From: Sediminicola sp035798135
GTDB taxonomy: Bacteria; Bacteroidota; Bacteroidia; Flavobacteriales; Flavobacteriaceae
DNA length: 64,000 nt
Assembly: GCA_035798135.1 (NCBI GenBank)
Contig: JAPFBR010000007.1
Coordinates: forward strand, 62,001 to 126,000
Direction of reading: 5' to 3'
Shown: one piece after another, positions 25,818-34,488 of the stretch
Layout: every line of letters begins with the position of its first letter
How positions within the stretch are numbered: the first letter of the stretch is position 1
Notes under the pieces: model-generated
The model's database searches: none
What the model saw: only the letters and a program-made list of their open reading frames with translations
Told to the model about the DNA's origin: nothing
Program-made: the position numbers and the translations under genes

Positions 25818-26255
25818 TTATGCTTGTCCTTCGGCATATTGCTTAAAAGCCTTAAGGTATTTCATGGATTGTTTTTTAAAGGCCCATGGCATCAAAAAGG
25901 CCACAATCTTCATCATGCCCTTAAATTCGAATTCCTGTTCCGAGATGTACTTGGTCCTGGTATCCGAGAGTTGCACAAACTTGTTTTTTACAATGTTGAA
26001 CACCCCTTCTGCCTCATAGGTACCACTAAATTCTTGGGGCAGTTTGCGGACAGTGACGGTCTCGATCATCTCAATATCACGCTTGCCCATTTTATAGACC
26101 AACTTGGATCTGGCTCCTACCTGTCCAGGGGTGCCGCTCAGATGTTCAAAGCTCTGAAGACCTTCCATCCATTTTTTGAGATTGTCCGGATTGTCAAAAA
26201 GGTCAATGACCTTATCAATGGGTTTATCGATATCAATGGATACGGTGTATTTCAT
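25818..26255 (-). CDS. SRPBCC-family protein
   Basis: 145 residues from the ATG at 26255 (the longer frame runs back into the upstream gene). Opening KYTVSIDIDKPIDKVIDLFDNPDNLKKWM is the polyketide-cyclase/SRPBCC strand-helix start; the C-terminal helix is FKKQSMKYLKAFKQYA. The fold binds hydrophobic ligands. It starts 5 bp after the membrane protein gene at 26261-26698, so they form an operon. Confidence 0.8.
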   Translation of the reverse strand: MKYTVSIDIDKPIDKVIDLFDNPDNLKKWMEGLQSFEHLSGTPGQVGARSKLVYKMGKRDIEMIETVTVRKLPQEFSGTYEAEGVFNIVKNKFVQLSDTRTKYISEQEFEFKGMMKIVAFLMPWAFKKQSMKYLKAFKQYAEGQA

Positions 26256-26260
26256 GAGTT

Positions 26261-26698
26261 CTATAGGTTTGGTGTAATTCTTTTTCTTTGTAGGTCCAGT
26301 GCCAATTTTCCACCAAACCAGGCCATGGGTATATAAGCGGCCACAAGGTCCAAGACAATAAACCATGATGGGGCGGGCAATAGGAAACTATTGATGATGC
26401 CACCCAGCATAAAGGCTGCACCAATACCAAAAGCATACCTCATTTTATAATTGGCGGCAATCAGTGCAGCCAATAACGCACCAGCAAATGTGCCCAATGC
26501 ATGTGCCAGAAAGGGAAATACAAAATTTTTGGCCTCGAAAAGGTACATGGAAGCCCTTAGCCCCTCCATGGTCGTAACATCAGCACCTTCGGGAGGTGGG
26601 ATTACATCGCCCCCGGTCATGATGAGTCCCATGTTCACAACACTGCCAATGACCAGCCCTAAAAGGACTGCTAATACGTTTCTAATGGCTTTTTTCAT
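26261..26698 (-). CDS. Small integral membrane protein
   Basis: 145 residues, four predicted helices (about 7-27, 58-80, 85-110, 115-135). The GLVIGSVVNMGLIMTGGDVIPPPEG loop is conserved-looking but I do not recall its family. First gene of a unit with the SRPBCC protein 5 bp downstream; start 27 bp from the kinase gene stop. Confidence 0.6.
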   Translation of the reverse strand: MKKAIRNVLAVLLGLVIGSVVNMGLIMTGGDVIPPPEGADVTTMEGLRASMYLFEAKNFVFPFLAHALGTFAGALLAALIAANYKMRYAFGIGAAFMLGGIINSFLLPAPSWFIVLDLVAAYIPMAWFGGKLALDLQRKRITPNL

Positions 26699-26725
26699 AA
26701 ATATTTATTTTGGTTATATGTTTGG

Positions 26726-28357
26726 TTAAAAGGGCAGCACTACCGTAAAGGTGGTGCCTTTACCAGGAATACTGCTAAATTTTATGCTGCCCTTTAATAA
26801 TTGTACGTATTGAAAAACGATATTGAGTCCTAGCCCTGTACCTGCAATATGTCCGGCATTACGGCCCCTAAAATACTTACTAAAAATCTTTTTTTGGTCT
26901 TCAATGGGAATTCCGATGCCTTTATCCGCTACAGAGATGACCAAATCGCGTCCCTCTACTTTGGTTTTTATATCAATATCCGCTTCGGAATACTTAATCG
27001 CATTTGTGATCAGATTGAGGAAAACACCTCCAAATAAGTTCACATCTATAAGGGAGTCAGTTGAACCCTGATGGGTATAGTTGAGTTTTTGTCCTTTTTT
27101 GGCTATAGTACTTATCTCTGCTAGTAAGGCTTGTGTAAGCTTCTTAATGTCCGTTGATATTTTTTGCGCATCAATTTTGCCCCCTTCAATTTTTCCTATG
27201 GTAAGAAGGTCATCCAGGATTTGGACAAGATTTAATACGGCAGATCGTATCTTATCTACTTGTTGCTGTATATTTTCTAGTTTTCCAAGTTTGGTATTTT
27301 TTTCAATGAGCATGGCACTTAGGTTGATGATAGTCAAAGGGGTACGGAACTCATGGGAGGTGATGGAGACGAAATTGGATTTTAGATCACTGATCTTCTT
27401 TTCCCGTTCCAAGGAATACATCAGTTCTGCGGTCCTCTCCTTAACCTTCTCCTCCAAAGAAAAATTCATGCTCATAAGATTGTTTTCCGCAACTTTTAAG
27501 GTAGTGATATCTTGAATTGTCCCTTTTAACAAGTAGCGCTCTCCAATATCCTTTATTACAGGTTGGCAGAGAAAAGTAACCGTTTTTTTTAATCCATTAT
27601 GAAGAAGGAGCCTGAGTTCAGAATGAAAGGCTTTGTTATTTTCAGCTGCCTCGAAAATGATTTCATCAAATTCCTTCCAGTCTTCGGGGTGTATCAGTTT
27701 TTTAAGATCTGTATACGTTGGTGCCTCAAATTTAGAATCCAGAGCAAAAATGCGGTACATCTCATTTGACCATTGAAACCGTTTTGTTTGAGGGTCATAA
27801 TCCCAACTCCCTACCTTGGATAAGCGTTGGGCTTCATTTAATTGCTTTTCTTTCTTCTTGACTTCTTTATTTACCCTTAAAAGTTTTTCAAAACTATTTT
27901 GTTGTTCTGTGATATTCTGTACCGTTCCTATCATACCGACCATGTTACCCTCTGCATCCAAATAACACTTTCCCCTGGAAATAACGGAAATGACAGCGTT
28001 GTTCTTCATTGTGATTCTGTTCTCCAAATAGTACGATGACTTATTGTTGATCGCTTCCTCCAAGCTCTTTTCATAATATACCTTGTCCTTGTCATGGACA
28101 TGATGAAGTGCCAATTCATAGGATGGGACGGCCTCATTGGGATCTAGTCCCATCAAGCGAAACATGGTATCGGACCACTCTACGCTATTGGTTGTAAGGT
28201 CCCAATTCCAACTTCCAATTTTGGAGAGCTCTTGTGTATCGTTCAACATATGTCGGTATTGGTCAATCTGAAGCTGGTGTGACTTCAATTTGGCTACCTG
28301 CGACTCTAGTTCCTGAATCTTATCCTCCAATGTTTCCTGTGGTATTTTTTGTTTCAT
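26726..28357 (-). CDS. Cytoplasmic PAS-domain sensor histidine kinase
   Basis: 543 residues with no membrane segment. A coiled coil (1-40) leads into two PAS/PAC domains (about 40-155 and 175-290, each beginning with a SKIGSW/SKVGSW-type motif), then HisKA with His 335 (SHEFRTPLTI) and HATPase_c (NLITNAIKY, DKGIGIP, GTGLGLNIV). It should autophosphorylate and pass phosphate to a separate regulator; the nearest single-domain one, at 58201-58608, is too far away to link. PAS signals are unknown. Confidence 0.9.
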   Translation of the reverse strand: MKQKIPQETLEDKIQELESQVAKLKSHQLQIDQYRHMLNDTQELSKIGSWNWDLTTNSVEWSDTMFRLMGLDPNEAVPSYELALHHVHDKDKVYYEKSLEEAINNKSSYYLENRITMKNNAVISVISRGKCYLDAEGNMVGMIGTVQNITEQQNSFEKLLRVNKEVKKKEKQLNEAQRLSKVGSWDYDPQTKRFQWSNEMYRIFALDSKFEAPTYTDLKKLIHPEDWKEFDEIIFEAAENNKAFHSELRLLLHNGLKKTVTFLCQPVIKDIGERYLLKGTIQDITTLKVAENNLMSMNFSLEEKVKERTAELMYSLEREKKISDLKSNFVSITSHEFRTPLTIINLSAMLIEKNTKLGKLENIQQQVDKIRSAVLNLVQILDDLLTIGKIEGGKIDAQKISTDIKKLTQALLAEISTIAKKGQKLNYTHQGSTDSLIDVNLFGGVFLNLITNAIKYSEADIDIKTKVEGRDLVISVADKGIGIPIEDQKKIFSKYFRGRNAGHIAGTGLGLNIVFQYVQLLKGSIKFSSIPGKGTTFTVVLPF

Positions 28358-28588
28358 AATAATATTGATCCAAAGAATTATAATCAGCTTTCGGATACCA
28401 TCAACATCAATTCTTGATCCATGAATAAGGTTTGGAAGGCCATTTTATAGGGGAGGTTCTTAAAGATATAAAATATTGTCTAAATATGAATAGCGGTTGA
28501 CGTACTAACCTTGAAGAATTTTAAGAACGGAAGAAATATGTGATATCTGGAATATTCAGGTGTTATGGAGGTTTTTAAAAATAATTTG

Positions 28589-28978
28589 CTATGACAAGGT
28601 CCCGTAAAGAATAAAAAGGCCAAATAAAAGGGATAGGGGCGATATACATTGAATGAACATCGGGTTTAAAATAGCTGCGCATTTTAAGGCGTACTGATGG
28701 TGCATCCTTCTAGGGACAAAAAAGAGTATCAGGGAAGTGATCAACATAAACCATCCCAAAACATGAAAAACCAAGGTGTAATTTGAGTTATCGGCATATA
28801 GGACCAAAGCTGCTGCAGGGAGCATACGAACACTTATTTCCATATAATTGATAAATGGAGTGCTTCCAGCTTTCCTAAGAATGTTCCTGGCATTGCTGGG
28901 GAAGAAAAGCATTATAAACCCAACCCCAATCAGGAATACACCAAATAAAATAAGGATGATTTTAGCCAGTAGTACCAT
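28589..28978 (-). CDS. Small membrane protein, four helices
   Basis: 129 residues, four hydrophobic helices, with a short basic loop VPRRMHHQYALK. No recognised family and no motif that would suggest a function. It is a single gene with about 150 bp before the cold-shock gene. Confidence 0.6.
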   Translation of the reverse strand: MVLLAKIILILFGVFLIGVGFIMLFFPSNARNILRKAGSTPFINYMEISVRMLPAAALVLYADNSNYTLVFHVLGWFMLITSLILFFVPRRMHHQYALKCAAILNPMFIQCISPLSLLFGLFILYGTLS

Positions 28979-29073
28979 AATTTATTGCAAAGTTTGATTC
29001 AATATAATTAAATTAGAACCAATACTATAGGTCTTTGCAAGTGATAATGGGAAACAAATTTCATTTTTGGGCA

Positions 29074-29106
29074 TAAAAAAAGCCTATCGATAGATAGGCC
29101 TTATTT
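29074..29106 (-). terminator. Rho-independent terminator of the cold-shock gene
   Basis: GCCTATC..GATAGGC stem (29082-29099) followed on the minus strand by seven T, 20 bp past the cold-shock stop. Confidence 0.85.
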
Positions 29107-29125
29107 TTTAGATATTGAAACGTAA

Positions 29126-29320
29126 TTAGTCGATAACTTTAACGTTAACTGCGTTCAATCCTTTTTTCCCTTGTTCCAATTCAAATTCAACTTCGTCACC
29201 CTCGCGGATTTCGTCGATTAAACCTGATACGTGTACGAAATGTTCTTTGTTATTTCCTTCTTCAGTGATAAAACCAAATCCTTTGGCATCGTTGAAAAAT
29301 TTTACTGTTCCTGTGCTCAT
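29126..29320 (-). CDS. Cold-shock-domain protein (CspA family)
   Basis: 64 residues, a single five-strand OB-fold. Both RNP motifs are present: KGFGFI and EHFVHVSG. It should bind single-stranded RNA/DNA and act as an RNA chaperone. The DNA base composition and terminator fit a well-expressed gene. A TAnnTTTG promoter -7 (29352-29359) gives a leader of about 25 nt, short compared with the long thermo-responsive leader of E. coli cspA. Confidence 0.95.
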   Translation of the reverse strand: MSTGTVKFFNDAKGFGFITEEGNNKEHFVHVSGLIDEIREGDEVEFELEQGKKGLNAVNVKVID

Positions 29321-29351
29321 TATATAAATTAATTAATTACTAAATTGGTTG

Positions 29352-29359
29352 CAAATATA
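29352..29359 (-). promoter_or_regulatory. Promoter -7 element of the cold-shock gene
   Basis: TATATTTG on the minus strand, matching the Bacteroidota TAnnTTTG. No perfect TTG -33 is visible; TGTG occurs about 20 bp upstream. Confidence 0.55.
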
Positions 29360-29407
29360 ACTCCAAAAAAATGATTTTCACATTACTTTGAGGTTATTAT
29401 TTTAATT

Positions 29408-29848
29408 TTATGCGCTTTTTTTAGATTTTCTGTACAAATAGGAGTTAAAAATGTTCCTTTTGGCAAATCGTAGTTGCTTATCAGAATTAATCATCTTCAC
29501 ATAAATATTTTTAGTTACCCCAAAATACTCATAAGTTGTACCGTCCAAAAAGGAAATTTCCATTAAAAGTCCTTTATGGGTGAAGTCAGAAATTCCAGCT
29601 TCATTTGTTGTTGACTTATATTCCTCTAAATTGGCAGTTTTGGTCTCAGGAGCAATGCTCACTAAGAAATGATAGCCATCTATGATTTTTTGACTCTTTA
29701 ATTGAGCCTCTTCAAACAAGGTATCTTCTTTCTGGAATTTATCGGGATGCCACTCCTTGACTAAATTTCTATAGGTTGATTTCAGTTGTTTCAGGTCTGT
29801 GTCCTTCTCAACATTGAATAACTTTTTGTATTCATTAATGCGCTTCAT
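29408..29848 (-). CDS. J-domain fused to KTSC domain
   Basis: 146 residues. The N-terminal ~65 residues form a J domain with the HPD tripeptide at 34-36 (KEWHPDKF) on loop II, which should stimulate an Hsp70 (DnaK). The C-terminal part (about 85-140, DFTHKGLLMEISFLDGTTYEYFGV) matches the KTSC fold, a small domain often linked to lysyl-tRNA synthetase-like or stress proteins, of unclear role. No zinc finger or G/F region, so it is a type III J protein. Partner and client are unknown. Confidence 0.75.
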   Translation of the reverse strand: MKRINEYKKLFNVEKDTDLKQLKSTYRNLVKEWHPDKFQKEDTLFEEAQLKSQKIIDGYHFLVSIAPETKTANLEEYKSTTNEAGISDFTHKGLLMEISFLDGTTYEYFGVTKNIYVKMINSDKQLRFAKRNIFNSYLYRKSKKSA

Positions 29849-30067
29849 GAATCTAATTTTTTAATATCCCCTCCAGCCACATGTAAAACATTGGTTATGA
29901 GTGGAGTTGTACTCCATTTTTTTTAAACTGGGCGCAAAAGTACTGCTTTTATTGATATGACCTATTCTATTTTTAATATTATTCTTGGAAGCCTTATTAA
30001 GTAGTATGAATGTCTGTATTTAGAGAACCTTAAAGTGGAATTATTGGATGTCTCGGGAAGCTGTAAA

Positions 30068-30583
30068 TCACATATTAACAAACTCAAAACCAACATTTGG
30101 CAAATGTCGCAATTCGTGTTCGGTTTCGTTCAGGTGGATGCCGTGTTCCAAATAGGCTTTTAGATTGGCCAACCAAAATGTCCATCCATTACTGCACCTA
30201 AAATGTATTTGCATTTTGCTTTTCTCGTCCGTGGGAATGTTGTATTGTCTCAAGGTGACCAACACGGCAGAGCTTTTATCTTCCAAAGTTATGGCCACGC
30301 GACAATCCCCGGCAAAGCTTATTTCTAAAAAATCCGTACCATTTGCTTTAAGAACAGTTCCTTTTTCCTGTCCGTCCCAATTATGCCATTCCCAAGTATA
30401 GGTATCTCCATTTTGAATGTTGTCGGAAGGTGTTCTCAAAGTTCCGTCCTCTTGAAGATATTCGGCCTTGCTTAAGAACCAGGACATGATGCCCTCAGTT
30501 GTGCCCCAACACCAGTATAATTTTTCCAAAGGGGCCTTGATATATATTTTCTTTGTAAACGAATCAAAGGTCAGGGTTTCCAT
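30068..30583 (-). CDS. START-like (SRPBCC/AHSA1) domain protein
   Basis: 171 residues with SFTKKIYIKAPLEKLYWCWGTTEGIMSWFLSKAEYL and the C-terminal FRCSNGWTFWLANLKAYLEHGIHL, the helix-grip fold pattern. Its first codons overlap the last 20 bases of the hydrolase gene upstream, a strong sign of translational coupling. Ligand unknown. Confidence 0.8.
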   Translation of the reverse strand: METLTFDSFTKKIYIKAPLEKLYWCWGTTEGIMSWFLSKAEYLQEDGTLRTPSDNIQNGDTYTWEWHNWDGQEKGTVLKANGTDFLEISFAGDCRVAITLEDKSSAVLVTLRQYNIPTDEKSKMQIHFRCSNGWTFWLANLKAYLEHGIHLNETEHELRHLPNVGFEFVNM

Positions 30584-31751
30584 AGGTGCCTTTTTTAATG
30601 GATAATTGCAGTTGATAAAGCTCCCGGCCTAATTCTGCAAAGAAAGGAATGCCCACCGTTTCATATTCGTATTGGTCATCATTGTAAATCCCATCTTCGT
30701 TCACCAAAATGGTGGCTGTGATCATAAACTCAATATCGTTTTCCGTATCCTTAAAATACGCACAATCGGTCAGAGAACCATAAGCATAGCCTACTTTGTT
30801 GTAAATTTCCAGCGATTTAGGGATAGGTTCTTTGGTGTCACCATACATAAAGAATTTCCCGTAGCTGTCGTAGAATTCACCGGCACTATAGCCCGCTTCT
30901 CTTGGCAGAACACTCATGGCTTCCAAAAGGCGTTGTCGTTGTTCCTTACTGATATGAAACTGCTTTTTTTTGGAAAATAATTCTGGAAATATGATACGCT
31001 TCAATACGGCGTGTTGTGCCTCTATTGGGTAATAGTTTTTTAGGGCAAAATCAAAAGGCTCCATGATTAACTCTCCTTCATCATAATATCCTCTCCCTTT
31101 TTTAGTGTTGTTCAAAATTAAAGGTTTAGGAGCTTTGTTGTAGGACCGTCTTCTATTGCTAAGGGTGCTGTCGTTTAAATAAACAACCAAGGGCTTGGTG
31201 GTGGTACGGTCAGCATTTTCGGTGGACAAACGGTGTGAAATGCGAACAGGCCCTATTCCTCTGTTTTCCAAACGACTGTTGATCTCATCGGTTCCTAAAA
31301 ATTCGTACAAGCGGTTATAGGCCTCATTGTCGCTTACCGCGAATATTTTGGTGATTTCTTTGGCAAAGGTGGTCGTGACAGAGTCTCCTTCCACGAAAAA
31401 ACGGGAATCCATGGTAAGGGTGTCGCTCTCGTTCAATTTTTCCAAAGCCAAGACAGCAATAGGAAATTTAACGGAACTGGCTGGATAAAAATAATTTTCT
31501 GGATTGACCTGAAAATCATAATCATTTAAAATAATACTATTGTTTCTTCGGGTTACCGCCGTAAATCGGATCTGCACTTCATATTTTTCAATACTGTCCA
31601 TTACCCTTTTGATATTTGGGTTGTTGGATTGGAGAACATATGCCAAAAGGTCCTTCGGTGGAGGTATGTCTTCTTTGCAGCCGATGACCGTTAGAAGGAT
31701 CGAAAAAATGAATACATATGTTTTGCTCAAGGGCTCAAATTTAAAATTCAC
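30564..31751 (-). CDS. Class A beta-lactamase-like serine hydrolase, lipoprotein
   Basis: 395 residues, lipobox TVIGC (Cys 25). SSVK (92-95) provides the nucleophile and general-base pair, SDN (140-142) the second conserved motif, and KVGYAYGS the third (Val where beta-lactamases have Ser/Thr). The long insert between residues ~160 and 280 is unlike classical beta-lactamases. It is closer to Bacteroidota serine hydrolases of unknown substrate, acting at the envelope. The 20-bp overlap with the START-like gene downstream suggests coupled expression. Antibiotic hydrolysis is not implied. Confidence 0.8.
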   Translation of the reverse strand: MNFKFEPLSKTYVFIFSILLTVIGCKEDIPPPKDLLAYVLQSNNPNIKRVMDSIEKYEVQIRFTAVTRRNNSIILNDYDFQVNPENYFYPASSVKFPIAVLALEKLNESDTLTMDSRFFVEGDSVTTTFAKEITKIFAVSDNEAYNRLYEFLGTDEINSRLENRGIGPVRISHRLSTENADRTTTKPLVVYLNDSTLSNRRRSYNKAPKPLILNNTKKGRGYYDEGELIMEPFDFALKNYYPIEAQHAVLKRIIFPELFSKKKQFHISKEQRQRLLEAMSVLPREAGYSAGEFYDSYGKFFMYGDTKEPIPKSLEIYNKVGYAYGSLTDCAYFKDTENDIEFMITATILVNEDGIYNDDQYEYETVGIPFFAELGRELYQLQLSIKKGTYGNPDL

Positions 31752-31775
31752 AAAGGACCTTTTTCAATTTTAGGT

Positions 31776-32018
31776 TCAGTCTTCAAAAACTTCCCCTCTG
31801 TGCGGTTTTAAGGCATCACGAACCTGTATCATTTTTGATTCATCCACGACCAAAAAGGCAATGCTGTGCATTTCACTGTAGGTTTTACAACCTGTTATTC
31901 CCAAATCCAATTTTTCGGCAATGATATAATCCGTGAGGTGTATCTCATGGTGTTCTGCCGTTTTGGCGGCAGCTGGACCTCTAAAGTCCCAAATCAATTT
32001 TATTCTTCTGTTACTCAT
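31776..32018 (-). CDS. Small conserved hypothetical protein (80 aa)
   Basis: 80 residues with no membrane segment. Charged and well-ordered (KLIWDFRGPAAAKTAEHHEIHLTDYI and VVDESKMIQVRDALKPHRG), typical of a small ferredoxin-like fold. I recognise no family. It is 24 bp upstream of the hydrolase gene start on the same strand, so probably the first gene of that three-gene unit. Confidence 0.6.
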   Translation of the reverse strand: MSNRRIKLIWDFRGPAAAKTAEHHEIHLTDYIIAEKLDLGITGCKTYSEMHSIAFLVVDESKMIQVRDALKPHRGEVFED

Positions 32019-32121
32019 GTGTTGGTAGGATATAAGACCTTAAGTGTTTTTTCAGTACAAAAAGGCTTAGTGTTTCTAAACATTTGTTAAAAATAGTTGA
32101 TTTTTGGCAGAAAATGAGAAC

Positions 32122-32151
32122 TTGCACAGCGTTGGTTAATTGTTACTTTTG
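32122..32151 (+). promoter_or_regulatory. Bacteroidota-type promoter for the PPIase operon
   Basis: TTG at 32122-32124, 19 bp, then TACTTTTG at 32144-32151, a full match to the consensus. The transcription start inferred from it falls within a base or two of the ATG at 32156. Confidence 0.7.
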
Positions 32152-32155
32152 CAGG

Positions 32156-33049
32156 ATGCTTTTTATAACGCGACATATCATTAGACTTCTCACCATTTTA
32201 ATCGCAGTTGCACTGCTCTTTTTAGGGGCTTCCTGTGAAGGAATATGGAAAAAAGAGAAGAATAACAAAGCCATTGCCCGTGTTGGGGAAGTGTATCTCC
32301 ATCAAGAGGATATCGCTCCGCTGATAACGGATAACATGTCAAAAGAGGACAGTGTCTCTTTTGTGACCAATTATATCAATACGTGGGCTGCCAAGCAATT
32401 GTTGTTATCGAAATCAAAGATTAATCTGCCGGTGGACAAACTGGCCGACTTTGATAAGTTGGTAGACGATTATAGGATAGATCTCTATACTAGGGCCTAC
32501 AAAGAAGCCTTGGTACAACAGGCATTGGATACTGTGGTTAATGAAGAAGGTCTGTTAGCCTTTTATGAGAATGAAAAGGAAAATTTTAAACTGAGGGAGA
32601 AACTATTGATGATCCGCTTTGTGGAATTGCCCCAGCAATTTTTGAATAAGGATGACATAGCTGAAAAAATTAAGCGCTTCAATAAAAAAGACATGGCTTA
32701 TCTAGACTCTGTAAGCGTTCAGTTTAGAAAATTAAACTTTAACGATTCTGTTTGGGTCACCGTATCCAGAGTGGTTAAAGAAATTACACCGTTAAGCCTT
32801 GAAAATGAGGAGCTGTACTTAAAAAAATCACAATTTTTTGAATTACAGGATTCATTAGGGGTATATTTGGGCAAGGTAATTGATGTGCTTAACATTAATG
32901 ATATTGCCCCGTTATCATTTATTAGGCCTTCGATAAGGCAGGTACTAATGAACAGGAGAAGGTTGGATTATATGCGAAAGCTAGAGACCGAAATAATTGA
33001 TGAGGCCGTAAAAGAAAAAGAATTTGAGATATATGTACAAGATGAATAG
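32156..33049 (+). CDS. Peptidyl-prolyl isomerase-like lipoprotein (SurA/PpiD related)
   Basis: 297 residues from the ATG at 32156; a frame opening at 32084 would start upstream of its own promoter. Lipobox GASC, then a mostly helical domain like the SurA N-terminal chaperone module. No clear parvulin catalytic domain is seen. Its stop overlaps the start of the SurA-like gene. The likely job is chaperoning outer-membrane proteins in the periplasm, anchored by lipid. The promoter geometry suggests a leaderless or nearly leaderless mRNA. Confidence 0.75.
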   Translation: MLFITRHIIRLLTILIAVALLFLGASCEGIWKKEKNNKAIARVGEVYLHQEDIAPLITDNMSKEDSVSFVTNYINTWAAKQLLLSKSKINLPVDKLADFDKLVDDYRIDLYTRAYKEALVQQALDTVVNEEGLLAFYENEKENFKLREKLLMIRFVELPQQFLNKDDIAEKIKRFNKKDMAYLDSVSVQFRKLNFNDSVWVTVSRVVKEITPLSLENEELYLKKSQFFELQDSLGVYLGKVIDVLNINDIAPLSFIRPSIRQVLMNRRRLDYMRKLETEIIDEAVKEKEFEIYVQDE

Positions 33050-34484
33050 GATGATCACTTTTTTAACCGCATTACTTTTAACAGTAATGGGAAATGCACA
33101 GGAAAACGATAAAATGCCGGATACCCAGGTAGAACCACAAGATACAGCAGTGGTAGCCAATGAAGGGTACAAAAAGGATACCGTGAATAATTTTAAAAGA
33201 GTAAAATTGGACGGGGTAGCGTCCGTGGTAGGTGATTACGTTATTTTGGAATCGGATATCGAGAAAACCTTGATAGATCTACGGAGTCAAGGAGCTTCAA
33301 CAGAAGATATTACGCGTTGTGGATTGTTGGGTAAATTAATGGAAGATCGTTTGTATGCCCACCAAGCAGTTCAGGATAGTATTTTGGTTTCCGAAGATGA
33401 GGTGAATGCCACAAGTGAAAGGCAATTGCAATCCCTAATTTCCCAAGTGGGCTCCATTGAAAAAGTATTGAAGTTCTACCGCAAGGCAGACGAGGAAAGT
33501 TTTAGGGACGAACTTTTTAAGATCAACAAATTGAGGATGCTGTCCGAAAAAATGCAGCAGAAGATTGTTGGTGAAATAGAGATAACACCGGAAGAGGTGC
33601 GACAGTTCTTTAAAAAGATTCCTGCAGACGAGCGTCCAGTATTTGGCGCCGAATTAGAAATTGCGCAAATAGTAAAGGAACCTAAGTCCCCAGATGTGGA
33701 AAAACAAAAGGTGATAGACAAGTTGAAGGGCATTAAGGCCGATATTGAGGACAACAATGCCAGTTTCAGTGTTAAGGCTATTCTTTACTCCCAAGATCCA
33801 GGATCAAAATCGAAAGGTGGTTTTTACAGTATGACAAGGCAGACAGGGTTTGTAAAAGAATTTAAGGATGTTGCCTTCAGTTTAAGGGAAGGGGAGATAT
33901 CCGAGCCTTTTGAGACGGTATTTGGATACCACATTATTTTTATTGAAAAGATAAGGGGTCAAGAAGTAGATCTAAGGCACATATTGATTGCCCCGGAAAT
34001 CCCTCAGGCAGCTATGGATGCCGCCAAGGTAGAATTAGATAGTGTTCGCCAAAATGTAATGGATGGTAAATATACTTTTGCTGAGGCCGCACTAAATTTT
34101 TCAGATGAAAAAGAAACTAAATTCGATGGAGGTCTTTTAAGAAACCCTATTAATTTTGATTCCCGTTTTGAATTGACAAAAATGGATCCTACCCTTTATA
34201 ACCAGGTGCGTAACCTTAAGGATAATGAGATTTCACAACCTATTGTAGAGGAAGACCCAAGGGGTGGAGCCCCAAAATATAAAATCATGAAGATTACCAA
34301 TAGGTATGATGAGCATGAGGCTGATTTTGCCAAGGATTATATGAAGATCCAGGAGTTGGCACTTCGCGATAAGCAGTTCAAGGCCATTGAAAAGTGGATG
34401 GCCGAGCATATAGATGAAACCTATATCAGCGTAAACAAGGACAACAGAGAATGCGATTTTGCGAATAATTGGGTAAAGGAGTAA
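33042..34484 (+). CDS. surA: SurA-like periplasmic peptidyl-prolyl isomerase
   Basis: 480 residues with a signal peptide (MNRMITFLTALLLTVMGNAQ); I choose the ATG at 33042, which overlaps the previous stop by 8 bp. Two parvulin-type domains follow a helical N-terminal region: FGAELEIAQIVKE to FGYHIIFIEKIRG (~205-315) and VDLRHILIAPEI to about 420. Such proteins carry unfolded barrel proteins to the BAM complex and speed proline isomerisation. Second gene of the PPIase-MoxR operon. Confidence 0.9.
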   Translation: MNRMITFLTALLLTVMGNAQENDKMPDTQVEPQDTAVVANEGYKKDTVNNFKRVKLDGVASVVGDYVILESDIEKTLIDLRSQGASTEDITRCGLLGKLMEDRLYAHQAVQDSILVSEDEVNATSERQLQSLISQVGSIEKVLKFYRKADEESFRDELFKINKLRMLSEKMQQKIVGEIEITPEEVRQFFKKIPADERPVFGAELEIAQIVKEPKSPDVEKQKVIDKLKGIKADIEDNNASFSVKAILYSQDPGSKSKGGFYSMTRQTGFVKEFKDVAFSLREGEISEPFETVFGYHIIFIEKIRGQEVDLRHILIAPEIPQAAMDAAKVELDSVRQNVMDGKYTFAEAALNFSDEKETKFDGGLLRNPINFDSRFELTKMDPTLYNQVRNLKDNEISQPIVEEDPRGGAPKYKIMKITNRYDEHEADFAKDYMKIQELALRDKQFKAIEKWMAEHIDETYISVNKDNRECDFANNWVKE

Positions 34485-34488
34485 ATGC

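Noticed and set aside
26823..27071. Several plus-strand ORFs inside the histidine kinase
   Set aside because: They are antisense shadows of a well-supported gene.
30564..31751. Antibiotic-resistance beta-lactamase
   Set aside because: The third motif is KVG and a long insert is present; the fit is to an uncharacterised serine hydrolase.
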